Assembly: GCF_026151205.1 (NCBI RefSeq)
Contig: NC_087072.1
Location: 10,640,169-10,704,168, forward strand
DNA length: 64,000 nt
Direction: 5' to 3'
Origin: Bolinopsis microptera
Taxonomy: Eukaryota > Ctenophora > Tentaculata > Lobata > Bolinopsidae
Below are positions 48,001 through 51,689 of the stretch, in pieces; within the stretch, counting starts at the first letter, position 1; every line of letters begins with the position of its first letter. A program made the position numbers and the translations under genes. The notes under the pieces were generated by a model. It did not search any database. It saw only the letters and a program-made list of their open reading frames with translations, and had not been told where the DNA came from.

Positions 48001-48814
48001 TTGGATATATAATATTATTATATCATATATATAATATCTCTGAGTGGTAATTTTATCGGCAAGTACATACAGTCTGATAATTACGTGTTCCTACTTACAG
48101 ACGGCGGTGACGCATCAGTTCCACATCACCAAGATCAGATACCATTTGGAGGTGAGTTCTCAGAAATCACGTTCGGGATGTTTCGGACCATATTTTGTAA
48201 TTACGAAATGACATTACTTACAATAATGTGATACATCTACCGTGCGTTTCTGCATTAATAAATCCTACACTGCTGTGGGGAGATGTGCACTGCGTTGTCA
48301 CGTTTATGAGACCGGGGGAATGAAAGAATGTGTCACACATACTAATAATACCTGACTCCCTAGCAAGTCTCTCAAATTTAAATGTTTTATTTAGAACTTT
48401 GATGTACAAGGTAATTTGTGTCACGTACGAGCTAGAGCGTTTTTACCAGCCATGATATTAGTTAGCAGTTATTGGAAGTTAATAATACAAGTTAAAACTT
48501 AATAATGTAATGTTTAACTCAGACGGAGATTTTATCAGCCCAGTATATCTCAGTGTAATCTGTGTAAGTCATTAAATAAACCAACCTTTGTACTGAGTTA
48601 TCGAGTTCAGTTATTATTGTGAGGGGAATTCGTTCACTTGATCCAGTCCTAATTACCTGAAATAATGATGTTAACTAAGGATGTAGTTAGGACCTTTTTT
48701 TAGAAAAACATTATTTGTCCGACGGAAGGATCTAAAGATGAACAAAGAATGTTTGGTATGCAAAAGCTGAGAACTTACCAGAAAAAGAAGAGGTATTAGC
48801 TTGGAGAACCACAT
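1..48814 (-). CDS. Giant secreted or membrane protein: M8 (leishmanolysin-like) domain + ~36 EGF + laminin-G/EGF, 3' end outside window
   Basis: Whole-gene entry; the parts are described separately. Exons, 5' to 3' on the minus strand: 48779-48814 (possible signal peptide), 48099-48158, 43173-43203, 41813-41898, 41590-41701, 41128-41288, 40910-41018, 40585-40731, 40354-40464, 18340-18527, 18047-18180, 17836-17946, 15556-15668, 15258-15419, 14618-15065, 14356-14472, 14057-14170, 13667-13871, 13308-13486, 12976-13110, 12374-12487, 11907-12204, 11440-11602, 11139-11245, 10758-10891, 8481-8624, 8180-8278, 4131-4326, 3415-3552, 3186-3301, 1-3025. Each junction was read as AG/GT, and the phases I checked agree from 48158 through the M8 domain and on into the EGF region. 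The first exon ends in phase 0 but the second needs two carried bases, so a small exon may be missing there. The product is probably extracellular and adhesive; a membrane anchor, if any, lies left of the window. Exon edges are hand-called and may be a few bases off. Confidence 0.85.
3186..15065 (-). CDS. EGF-repeat region of the giant gene (16 exons)
   Basis: Every exon carries one or more six-cysteine EGF modules of the C-x-C-x-GxC-C-x-C-x-GxxC kind, about 22-23 in this stretch. The first, ACTKDCHGNGKC, directly follows the M8 domain as in many M8 proteins. Several repeats have calcium-binding starts such as DVNECMDSPC (11440-11602), NIDDCASEPC (8481-8624) and DVDECAASPC (4131-4326). Modules are often split across exons, for example FECECYPGYEG across 13667/13486, and joining by phase restores the cysteine pattern. 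The exon 13308-13486 also has a Thr-rich linker (TEPTTDAPTTE). Family knowledge: such arrays form stiff extracellular rods for protein-protein contact. Introns here hold a GPCR gene (4327-8179), a small peptide gene (8625-10757), a SINE and a minisatellite. Confidence 0.85.
3586..3850 (+). mobile_element. tRNA-derived SINE in an intron
   Basis: The head has a perfect internal RNA polymerase III box A (TGGCTCAGTTGG, about 3600-3611) and box B (GGTTCGATTCC, about 3644-3654) at tRNA-like spacing. The flanking stems do not pair as a tRNA acceptor or T-stem, and an unrelated body of about 200 bases follows. This is the layout of a tRNA-head SINE. It lies in the intron between exons 3415-3552 and 4131-4326. 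The 3' limit is uncertain. Confidence 0.6.
3992..4052. repeat. Perfect inverted repeat, 29-bp arms, 3-bp loop
   Basis: Arms 3992-4020 and 4024-4052 are exact reverse complements around the loop TAA. It sits in an intron of the EGF gene just after the SINE. Such a tight perfect palindrome suggests a recent template-switch event or an assembly fold-back. Confidence 0.9.
5297..5390. repeat. Perfect inverted repeat, 39-bp arms, 16-bp loop
   Basis: Arms 5297-5335 and 5352-5390 are exact reverse complements and would form a long hairpin with an AT-rich loop. No target-site duplication is obvious. It is intronic. Confidence 0.9.
5949..6120. repeat. 86-bp tandem duplication
   Basis: Positions 5949-6034 and 6035-6120 are identical as read. 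Each unit has the palindromic core GTCGCGGCGCCGCGAT. It lies about 400 bp upstream of the nested GPCR start. Confidence 0.85.
6512..7501 (+). CDS. Rhodopsin-like (class A) GPCR nested in an intron of the EGF gene
   Basis: A single-exon frame of 329 residues with seven hydrophobic segments: TM1 near residues 35-60 (GSVLILAILVGLLGNGSAVCYF, with the class A GN motif), TM2 with the conserved Asp (TTVDFLTVLLVIPVVLPLF), TM3 near 105-130, TM4 near 145-165, TM5 near 195-220, TM6 near 245-270 and TM7 ending in NPLLYLLR. The TM7 NPxxY is present as NPLLY. The DRY motif after TM3 is replaced by ITR. The N-terminus is short, with no signal peptide. It is on the strand opposite the host gene, between exons 4131-4326 and 8180-8278. 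The TM3 segment ARMSMFL resembles VRMSVFM of the large array, so it probably belongs to the same wider family. The ligand is unknown. Confidence 0.88.
   Translation: MTTPPSGTTVTDSNDVLWWRSYYIEKLQTSDRVVGSVLILAILVGLLGNGSAVCYFWSRRKRTIHDLLYLAITTVDFLTVLLVIPVVLPLFNYRYKMLFKSKVFCTACASVIMFTARMSMFLAMMICITRTIAMKCPNRILSRFWVITVIVGYATYMLVIYLIYLPQRWQYGEYYFHLSSCILETLDFNNVKFATYYGMISFAVELTLPSLITFICFVVSTRVLMTRPALSNETDKRIRRVSVTISIFTAVFLAFNIPCFLYQIWEILGALSLLPFDSEIFDPLDVVFLYSQLMLQFFPIYLNAAINPLLYLLRMKGYQNWIRQALKRT
7502..8179. other. Rest of the GPCR-bearing intron, no gene seen
   Basis: GPCR 3' flank and intron. It includes a perfect small hairpin at 8008-8030 (10-bp arms, ACGGTGTCTG, loop CAA) and other short palindromes near 7840-7870. 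No coding signal seen. Confidence 0.55.
9259..9267 (+). promoter_or_regulatory. Probable TATA box of the small peptide gene
   Basis: CATATAAAAT lies about 75 bases before the ATG at 9336, a usual distance for a TATA element with a short 5' UTR. Inference from position only. Confidence 0.45.
9336..10432 (+). CDS. Secreted cysteine-rich peptide precursor with two alternative last exons
   Basis: Exon 1 (9336-9438) encodes a clear signal peptide (MMLLLVLLILVGVGVTQ) and a short pro-segment. It ends at a good donor (CAG/GTAAGA). Exon 2a (9602-9966) joins in phase and gives an acidic, Leu-rich pro-region (LADLLLESDWEVL), a basic processing site (RSRR) and a Cys/Arg-rich mature peptide with six cysteines, ending at TGA 9964-9966. 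A duplicated unit starts near 9923: it copies the end of exon 1 without the signal peptide, the intron and a second last exon 2b (10140-10432). Exon 2b keeps the pro-region and RSRR nearly unchanged, but its mature peptide differs strongly, with seven cysteines. Since 2b has no signal exon of its own, exon 1 could splice to either. The role may be defence peptide, venom-like peptide or peptide hormone; I do not recognise the family. Confidence 0.7.
11645..11852. repeat. Minisatellite, about 6 units of 32-34 bp
   Basis: Units read like GAGGTATGGGGATAAAA plus CAGGYACATSATCC, with small variants (ACATTTTGCG in the outer units). It is in the intron between exons 11907-12204 and 11440-11602. Direct repeats abut without spacers, so it is not a CRISPR array. 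Confidence 0.85.
12310..12340. repeat. Short perfect hairpin, 11-bp arms
   Basis: GGCATTAGTTT at 12310-12320 pairs with its complement at 12330-12340 across a 9-base loop. It is intronic, with no known role. Confidence 0.6.
13276..13297. repeat. GA microsatellite close to a splice donor
   Basis: A purine-rich (GA)n tract lies about 10 bases beyond the donor of exon 13308-13486, on its intron side. On the gene strand it is a pyrimidine-rich CT run. Confidence 0.7.
15258..18527 (-). CDS. C-terminal half of the M8 domain (5 exons)
   Basis: The exon 18340-18527 begins NELMSAG, the conserved M8 segment that follows the third zinc ligand, and continues with ITWAILKDSGWYDL and EPLIWGKGAGC, both typical of leishmanolysin/invadolysin. 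Following exons add SPDEVEPFC and CAADHRGFGEC (18047-18180), DRCPYHEHNVMCTD (17836-17946), FGEAYTGFSRCF and GCYP (15556-15668), then IECGVDSYTV and IRCPDYDIVC (15258-15419), matching the Cys-rich C-terminal region of the family. The donor of 40354 and the acceptor of 18527 are in phase, so the 21.8-kb interval holding the GPCR array is one intron. A 2.2-kb intron between 15668 and 17836 holds a second GPCR. For 15258-15419 I chose the acceptor at 15420 because the next one upstream gives an immediate stop. Confidence 0.85.
15843..16026. mobile_element. hAT-like MITE, CAGTGGCGTAAC termini
   Basis: It begins CAGTGGCGTAACG and ends CGTTACGCCACTG, giving near-perfect terminal inverted repeats. 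The interior includes a palindromic GCAAAACGCGCAGTTTTGC that recurs, inverted, in the element at 50676-50934. Flanks show no clean 8-bp duplication. It lies in the intron that also holds the GPCR at 16389. Confidence 0.7.
16389..17603 (+). pseudogene. Rhodopsin-like GPCR with an in-frame TGA, two exons, nested in the M8 intron
   Basis: Exon 1 (16389-17223) and exon 2 (17350-17603) join at a good donor and acceptor in phase. The product would have seven hydrophobic segments: TM1 NLLLALFVLLQNTVIFLH, TM2 FLMIALVDMLSALVEML, TM3 ending VVKTINIVNPF, and later segments up to PRINAIVFPIIIILR in exon 2. VVKTINIVNPF matches VVRCINILNPF in the big array, so they are relatives. A TGA at 16629-16631, between TM2 and TM3, is in frame with open sequence on both sides. 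A 29-base intron removing it would be too short and would shift the frame. It may be a recent nonsense allele, a sequencing error or a read-through site. The motif after TM3 is VKT, not DRY. Confidence 0.75.
18709..19179. mobile_element. MITE with ~30-bp inverted termini and TA target duplication
   Basis: The left end CCTTACGAGAAATATT and the right end AATATGTCTCGTAAGG are inverted copies with few mismatches, continuing inward to GGTACGAAAT on both sides. TA flanks each end, as for Tc1/mariner-type elements. There is no ORF of note. It is inside the 21.8-kb intron, left of the GPCR array. Confidence 0.7.
19941..21299 (+). CDS. GPCR array copy A (intact)
   Basis: 452 residues from the ATG at 19941, the start shared by all paralogues (MLSLKFVIAASWVF, a probable signal peptide). 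An in-frame ATG at 19866 exists only here. A Thr/Pro/Asn-rich extracellular N-terminus of about 90 residues precedes seven hydrophobic segments: TM1 ITSCNTLLIILSLIFNLFIL, TM2 NSVVDFISAIGFLL (class A Asp), TM3 into VVRCINILNPF, TM4 TLVYLLLWSTITSLDIW, TM5 LTPLALPALLCFVLVIIQI, a basic third inner loop of about 45 residues, TM6 TILIVTTIYVLTSILSVAVW and TM7 near SSSTSPLLCSTVTALTLFL. DRY is replaced by VRC, and NPxxY appears lost (TALTL). A conserved AG just before CTAGACATTCAG at 19896 suggests a 5' UTR splice site. It is nested in the M8/EGF gene intron. Confidence 0.85.
   Translation: MLSLKFVIAASWVFSGLLEHSISTSFTKPIGIDKRSLRSLRDQPYTKINTRRYTKETGPIQTFKLTQPSNIEKETGSNNNCPTETPLKNDKDKPHWLLPVITSCNTLLIILSLIFNLFILTYYWTNSTNLPSILYLRNSVVDFISAIGFLLQVPLVTRVLEEDVTTSLPLISYWITTVSVRMSVFMNCVLGVVRCINILNPFYPVNRKYVTISTLVYLLLWSTITSLDIWTYITKICLQNKVYLIKSLVLKAEPGFSLTSLTGSTNNTRSLTSFSQGEIVVAQFLTPLALPALLCFVLVIIQIYYLTRQKVGITSNQQPGSGKKSTQLSKVSSKEQRTEKRKKPSPNGKAAVTILIVTTIYVLTSILSVAVWLVIYRTHLGREDKIKKLSWTELGMFYISSSTSPLLCSTVTALTLFLRSTAMQRHLKVVFGKLFTTNISPELSMRTEESRI
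21643..22016. mobile_element. hAT-like MITE with telomere-like core, copy 1
   Basis: Imperfect inverted ends (CGCTCCCACTAAATCGC / complement of GCGAATTAGTAAGAGCCG). The centre has repeated GGGTTAGGG-type words (about 21852-21950). It is flanked by TTTATATG (left) and ATTATATG (right), a slightly decayed 8-bp duplication. It lies between array copies A and B. Confidence 0.75.
22017..22165 (+). pseudogene. Relic of a GPCR 5' end (between A and B)
   Basis: It matches the 5' UTR and first codons of the array genes (CTAGACTTTCAG, then GAGGTTATGGTCACC, AAGTTTGTAATCGCAGCAAGC), but has TGA where the others have Trp and loses homology after about 35 codons. Equivalent relics lie at about 26839-26985 and 33605-33755, each right after a copy of the telomere-like MITE, so the block was duplicated together. 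Confidence 0.7.
22530..24016. mobile_element. 1.49-kb non-autonomous transposon, G-rich termini, 8-bp target duplication, internal palindrome
   Basis: Flanked by the exact 8-bp direct repeat AGACATCT (22522-22529 and 24017-24024); related intergenic copies at 27340 and 34110 have the site once, empty. The ends are a G run followed by CCAATGGCATAAA, inverted at the right (TGCCATTGG then a C run). Just inside are tandem GGCATAAAAT words. The centre holds about four related blocks of roughly 240-280 bp, two in each orientation (about 22880-23290 against 23330-23830), recognisable by TTCCCCTCGATAC and CTCGGAATCGGGAGCTC. Open frames here are by-products of these repeats. The 8-bp duplication points to the hAT superfamily. 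No transposase is seen. Confidence 0.8.
24202..24525. mobile_element. hAT MITE with CAGTGGCGTAACTT ends and exact 8-bp target duplication
   Basis: ATCAGAAC occurs at 24194-24201 and again at 24526-24533. The ends CAGTGGCGTAACTT and AAGTTTCGCCACTG are inverted with one mismatch. The interior is G/C-run rich with a long T tract (about 24431-24450). It interrupts the conserved upstream region of array copy B (TCCATCAGAACTTAAGTC in other copies). Confidence 0.85.
24657..26125 (+). pseudogene. GPCR array copy B (stop in signal peptide, frameshift before TM5)
   Basis: Homologous to A throughout. The conserved start is at 24657, but codon 12 is TGA (24690-24692) where paralogues have TGG for Trp. 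The N-terminal domain is of the longer kind also seen in F, with KPPPEKPDNT-like Pro-rich text. TM1-TM4 are open. At about 25563-25571 one base is missing relative to A (TGACGAATCTG for TGACAGGATCTG), so the frame ends after TSLTNL, while the rest (TM5-TM7) continues in another frame to 26125. Copy E carries the identical lesion. Probably not functional as a full receptor. Confidence 0.85.
26463..26838. mobile_element. hAT-like MITE with telomere-like core, copy 2
   Basis: Same element as at 21643, with an exact 8-bp target duplication TTTATATG (26455-26462 and 26839-26846). The core GGGTTAGGGTTAGGG lies at about 26678-26695. Confidence 0.8.
26839..26985 (+). pseudogene. Relic of a GPCR 5' end (between B and C)
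   Basis: Second copy of the truncated 5' end described at 22017-22165, with the same TGA, again directly after the telomere-like MITE. Confidence 0.7.
27649..29353 (+). pseudogene. GPCR array copy C, N-terminal domain broken by a minisatellite insertion
   Basis: It starts at the conserved ATG (27649, MLSLKFVIPASWVF) and is open for 58 codons, until a 224-bp insert at 27823-28046 brings an immediate TGA and shifts the frame. After the insert, the frame from about 28055 to the stop at 29353 is intact and holds all seven TM segments and the C-terminal tail, as in F. The first codon of the open stretch usually taken as a start (28109) is TTG, not ATG. A shortened receptor from a later in-frame ATG is possible, but would lack the signal peptide. 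TM3 again ends VVRCINILNPF. Confidence 0.8.
27823..28046. repeat. Inserted CTGCCGCCGTA minisatellite with 8-bp flanking duplication
   Basis: About 14 units of an 11-bp GC-rich word (CTGCCGCCGTA / CTGCCGCCGTG, with CTGCCGTGGCA variants at the left), with about 45 bp of unique sequence before and 20 bp after. CCAAACCA stands at 27815-27822 and again at 28047-28054, while copies B and F have it once. So the block moved in as a unit. Confidence 0.85.
29760..31118 (+). CDS. GPCR array copy D (intact)
   Basis: 452 residues, uninterrupted. Signal peptide MLSHKFVIAASWVF, then KRSLRSLRDQP and a short Thr-rich N-terminus ending NNCPTETPLKHDKDKP. TM1-TM7 are in the positions given for copy A. The third inner loop is basic (KEQRTEKRKKPSPNGKA). 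It differs from A mostly by scattered substitutions (SHKF, RYTTETGPIQEF, VSRKY). The 5' part is nearly identical to E. An AG/TTAGACATTCAG junction at about 29715 is the likely 5' UTR acceptor. One of three array members with no visible lesion. Confidence 0.87.
   Translation: MLSHKFVIAASWVFSGLLEHSISTSFTKPIGIDKRSLRSLRDQPCTERNTRRYTTETGPIQEFQYTQPSNIEKETGSNNPNNNCPTETPLKHDKDKPNWLLLVITSCNTLLIILSLISNLFILTYYWTNSTNLPSILYLRNSVVDFISAIGFLLQVPLVTRVLEEDVPTSLPLISYWITTVSVRMSVFMNCVLGVVRCINILNPFYPVSRKYVTISTLIYLFLWSTITSLDIWTYITKICLQNKVYLIKSLVLKAEPGFSLTSLTGSVNNTLTSFSQGEIVVVQFLTPLALPALLCFILMIIQIYYLTRQKVGITSNQPGSGKKSTQLSKESSKEQRTEKRKKPSPNGKAAVTILIVTTIYVLTSILSVAVWLVIYRTHLGREDKIKKLSWTELGMIYISSSTSPLLCSTVTALTLFLRSTAMQRHLKVMFGRLFKPQISLELSMRTEESRI
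31537..32891 (+). pseudogene. GPCR array copy E (chimeric; frameshift shared with B)
   Basis: The start at 31537 and the N-terminus through TM2 match D almost exactly (SNNPNNNCPTETPLKHDKDKPNW, NSVVDF). From about 32047 onward it matches B (TSLALISYW, VNKKYV, and the same one-base loss at about 32329-32337 giving TSLTNL-stop). TM5-TM7 follow in the shifted frame to 32891. B and E are collinear at a constant offset of 6,766 from there through the next MITE. E therefore looks like the product of unequal crossing-over or gene conversion between D-like and B-like genes. Confidence 0.85.
33229..33604. mobile_element. hAT-like MITE with telomere-like core, copy 3
   Basis: Nearly identical to copy 2, with TTTATATG on both sides. 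It was carried along in the B-to-C / E-to-F segmental duplication, not inserted independently (same offset of 6,766). Confidence 0.8.
33605..33755 (+). pseudogene. Relic of a GPCR 5' end (between E and F)
   Basis: Third copy of the truncated 5' end, with the same TGA and break point as at 22017-22165 and 26839-26985. Confidence 0.7.
34416..35927 (+). CDS. GPCR array copy F (intact, longest N-terminus)
   Basis: 503 residues, uninterrupted. Signal peptide MLSLKFVIPASWVF, then an extended extracellular region of about 140 residues rich in Pro, Thr, Asn and Lys with near-repeats (YTKPPSN, YTKYTKPPPK, PKPPPEKPDNT), about 50 residues longer than in A and D. Seven TM segments follow as in the others, with VVRCINILNPF after TM3, a basic third inner loop and a tail ending MRTEESRI. 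The variable length of this N-terminus, against a nearly fixed 7TM core, suggests that the ectodomain is where copies diverge. The ligand is unknown. It is flanked by the E-F MITE block on the left and copy G on the right. Confidence 0.88.
   Translation: MLSLKFVIPASWVFSGLLEHSISTSFTKPIIIDKRSLRSLRYQPYTDIKWNNGTYTKPPSNINDEKPNNKENPKRPLFLEGEMSIEVYTKYTKPPPKVEILTKPQPKPPPEKPDNTTSSKPSEKGPWPTGYNNYCPTEMPLKHDKDKPHLLLPVITSCNTLLIILSLIFNLFILTYYWTNSTNLPSILYLRNSVTDFISAIGFLLQAPLVMRVLEEDVPTSLPLISYWITTVSVRMSVFMNCVLGVVRCINILNPFYPVNRKYVTISTLVYLLLWSTITSLDIWTYITKICLQNKVYLIKSLVLKAEPGFSLTSLTGSVNNTLTSFSQGEIVVVQFLTPLALPALLCFVLMIIQIYYLTRQKVGITSNQPGSGKKSTQLSKVSSKEQRTEKRKKPSPNRKAAVTILIVTTIYVLTSILSVAVWLIIYRTHLGREDKIKKLSWTELGMIYISSSTSPLLCSTVTALTLFLRSTAMQRHLKVMFGNSFTTKITPELSMRTEESRI
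36958..38649. mobile_element. DNA transposon (outer), perfect 30-bp TIRs, AGTT duplication
   Basis: The ends 36958-36987 and 38620-38649 are exact inverted copies starting GAGGGACCACATGCAAAAC. AGTT stands on both sides (36954-36957, 38650-38653), once in intact paralogues. Subterminal regions contain many GGTATATC / GATATACC words forming small hairpins. Without the inner element at 37148-38303 it is only about 0.5 kb and has no coding capacity, so it is a MITE-like passenger. Confidence 0.88.
37148..38303. mobile_element. DNA transposon nested in the outer one, TA target duplication
   Basis: It begins GGGTAAAGCACATAATTTTG and ends with the inverted form (CAAAATTACGTGCCTTACCC), two mismatches in about 23 bp, with TA on each side. 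The words ACAAAATTAGGT and ACCTAATTTTGTC recur through the interior in both orientations. No transposase frame; non-autonomous, mariner-like by its TA site. Confidence 0.78.
39860..40040 (+). pseudogene. GPCR array relic H, internal deletion of the whole 7TM core
   Basis: Starts like the array genes (TAGTTTCTTACTATAACATT, then CTTCCTTTACAAAACCGAT... AGAAGTCTTAGAGATCAACC) and then jumps directly to the 3' end (GGAGCTCTTGATGAGAACTGAAGAATCT). The signal peptide is also mostly lost. It marks the right border of the array, 314 bp before M8 exon 40354-40464. Confidence 0.75.
40354..48814 (-). CDS. N-terminal half of the M8 domain, with degenerate zinc site (9 exons)
   Basis: The exon at 48779-48814 starts with ATG and encodes a hydrophobic stretch beginning MWFSKLIPLLFL, like a signal peptide. 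Later exons match the order of family M8: a propeptide segment (KWVEDNIRV), Cys-rich GCTADN and CGSQIIPAEHL, then the hallmark GFILYVSA (41128-41288), RPTHGYMKFC and LQKMIHILAF (40910-41018 into 40731). In active M8 enzymes this last segment reads HExxHALGF; here the first His and the catalytic Glu are Gln and Lys, and only the second His remains. The exon at 40354-40464 has HFGCDDIPGAQLE and IYLEKLFFG, where the family has SHWEK carrying the third zinc His; a Tyr stands there instead. I infer a non-catalytic pseudopeptidase. The 43173-43203 exon is only 31 bases but keeps phase on both sides. Confidence 0.82.
41899..43172. other. Intron of the M8 gene, no gene seen
   Basis: No coding or RNA signal. 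It has a small direct repeat CAGTCACTAGTCACTGA (about 42280-42315), a CT-rich tract (42530-42560) and an imperfect hairpin TTTGCCGGGATGA / TCATCCCGGTAAA (about 43040-43085). Confidence 0.5.
43204..48098. other. 4.9-kb intron of the M8 gene, no gene seen
   Basis: I read both strands and see only short, unconvincing open frames, with no repeat ends, RNA gene or recognisable protein motif. A short undetected exon of the host gene cannot be excluded. Confidence 0.5.
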
Positions 48815-50675
48815 TTCATACCTAAAAGGAGAAACGTTTTACACTTTTTATAGCACATTTAAAAACATGTGTGGTATTTCAATTCACAATTCCATGTGCA
48901 AAAAAGTGGTGTGGACAGCTGACAATCATCGATGGGAAAATGTAGTTTCAGAATTTGTTCGAATATCGTGAAGTTACATAGTGTCATAACAAAGGGCCCC
49001 GAAAAGTAGTAAAAATGAGTGAAGAAAGGGAGGGGTTGTAAAAACTTTGCAATCCAATACAATGAACTGCTTAGTATGACAGAGTGATAGTTGTAATTGT
49101 GCTGCAGAGTCTTAAATCAGAACAAAACTTAAAATCATCAGTAAGGAATGATCAACGATGCACATTTGGGAAGGAGGGGTAGCAAATTTAAAACATTTAC
49201 AAGTTCTATTTGTCTGGTAAAGCAACCTTTAAAATACGTTTAGTGTCAAACCAAGACGGAATTGTTCAGGAGTCTTTTCAAGCAACTGGCTGAACATCAA
49301 TCATTTAAGGTTCAGAAAATTAACTGACAGGGTGACAAATGGACAATCTTCAACAAATTTTAGAGTGAAAAGACAGGTTAAAACAGCTTTCCTTGTGTGT
49401 GGTAAAAATGAAATACTCTGCTTGATAGCTTGTTCATATTAAGAATATTCACGAAAAGATCGTTTCCAATTGTGGAAATCTGTCTCAAATCAGAACAAAG
49501 GTTGAAATCGTCAGTAAGGAATGATCACCGATGCATTTGGGAAGGAGTGGTTGCAAATTTAAAAATTTGGCAAGTTCTATTTGTCTGGTAAGAACAGCAA
49601 AATGTAAAACACATATATAGTGTCAAACCAAGACGGAATTGCTCAGGAGTCTTTTCAAGCAACTGGCTGAATATTTGGCAATCATTTAAGGTTCTGAAAA
49701 ATGGACAGTCTTCAAAAATTTGTAGAGTTTGAAGACAGGTTGAAACAACTTCCCTTGTGTGTGGTAAACAAATTGTTCCTATTAAGGAGAAGATCATTCC
49801 CATTAATGAGGAAACAGGCGTCTTCTAAGCACCATCCAAGTGGTTAAATGAAAACAATTTGAATGAAATAAGGGTGGTAGATGATAGATCCAATCAATTG
49901 TATATCCATCTAGATCTACCCTTTTTAAGTCATCATATTTAGACAACAAGCATTGCTACAAAGAGAACTGTACTTTTGTTGTACTGCGAAAACAGGCACC
50001 AGACAACCTGTAATGTGCGGGGAGCATCAGAGAGGGGTGCTCTTTTTCCCTGTTTTAGGTCATTTTGACAGAAAATCGTCCGATTAGGTAAATTGTACTT
50101 TACACTGGCAAACTTAGAAAATTGGCACAAAGAAAATTGAAGAACAAAGCTCCAGGGGGGATGTGGCAAAAGGCAGTTGGGGACACAAAAAAGACACAGG
50201 AAAATTTGTGTGCTATCATTACTGTAGATCTGTGCATATATTTGACAGTAAATGAAAGAAACATAGTGCTACGTTGATTGGTGAAGACTCGTGACAGTAC
50301 AGGTACTCACTCCTCCTACCTTTAACCGACCAAGAGGAGATGAGCAGCAGCAGCAGCAGGTCCCAACTTGCAACTCTAATTTTATTAAAAGTCTGATAGA
50401 ATCCCTTCTGAAAATCATGTAAAAGATTTTCGCAGGAATAACAAGATTTGACTATTTTACTCAAGAGAAAAAGATCAGCTGCTTATAATCAGCCAGCACT
50501 AGACAGTTCCTCTAGATCCCCCATCATCTGCAGACCCATCGTATTATACTCCTCCACAATAATTCCTCCTCAGATGAACAGTTGGAAACAATTTCCTGTG
50601 TCTGGTTGATGAATGTGCGAATCTTAAACTTTAGCACCAGCTGATTCTTGTTTCTCTATTTCACTTGGTTCAGCA
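48815..50675. other. Region upstream of the giant gene; diverged direct duplication
   Basis: It should contain the giant gene's promoter, but no TATA or other element is convincing. Segments 49105-49330 and 49485-49710 are diverged direct copies (both contain AATCAGAACAAA, AAGGAATGATCA, CAAGTTCTATTTGTCTGGTA and CAAACCAAGACGGAATTG), about 370 bp apart. No coding frame is supported. Confidence 0.6.
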
Positions 50676-50934
50676 CAGTGGCGTAATAAACTTCAGCGGG
50701 GTCTGCGGGGGGCGCAATCTGAGGGGGGTGCCAAATCGTCAGTTGAATGTGAGACAATTTCGAAAAACTTAACTACGGTACTAGCAAAACTGCGCGTTTT
50801 GCTCTAGAAACACACTTTTGAGAGACTTTACCGGCGTATCCTCTAAAATAATTTAATTTCTCAATTTTAGGGAAGGGCGCCAACAGGGAGGCGCTCTTTC
50901 AGCGGGGGCGCCAACAGGCAACATGACGCCACTG
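50676..50934. mobile_element. hAT-like MITE of the CAGTGGCGTAA family
   Basis: CAGTGGCGTAAT at the left and ATGACGCCACTG at the right. Flanking octamers GTTCAGCA and TTTAAGCA match at six of eight positions, like a decayed target duplication. The interior shares an inverted block with the element at 15843-16026. Confidence 0.72.
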
Positions 50935-51689
50935 TTTAAGCAAATAGCGAATTTTAAATTTTGTGCAAGGTCATCCATACCATTGCCTAGCTGTGACGAG
51001 CACAAATCAAATTTCTACAGAAGTGAAAGAAAAGCTAGTTTTGGCGGTAGTAAACCTTTCTGGCAGCAAAGTACATACTCAAATGTTCTCAAGAGAAATT
51101 GTCCATGATTGATGATTAATCGTGAGACATATGAAAAATCATATTGACCAAACTTCGATCAGCACTCCGTCTGCAATCTGCACATTGCAGCTGTATAGTA
51201 AACAGAGGCTGGGCGCAGTCTTTTTATCATCAAAAGCATTTGACAATTTGTGGTTGTACACCTTGGCCATGACAAACGATCACGATTTCAAAATGTTTAC
51301 ATGATTTGACATGAAACTATCATCAAATAAAACAAAATTTTGCAACAAGGAAACTTGAATCAAATAAATGGTGACAAATATAAAGTTTATGTTGGGAAAA
51401 TTCTCGGATTTGGCAAGGAAGGCACAAGTAAAGTAAACAAACACAATTAAGAATATGTTGACTGTATTATATGATTGGGAAACCAGTAACATCTATGTTA
51501 GAACTCATGTGCCATTGATCACTTTTACTGTGGCCCCATCATTCGACAGTGGTAACAATAAATATTCAGTCATCTGAATCAATTGGGTTACAGCAAAACT
51601 TGCAGGTGTAAACAAAATTTATTTAGGTATTTGACGGATGGTGCACAATTAAGTTTTTTCTACATTACAATATTATTGACCATTATTAA

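Noticed and set aside
43883..50464. Scattered 60-90-codon frames
   Set aside because: No start context, motif, paralogy or splice support; consistent with chance frames in AT-rich DNA.
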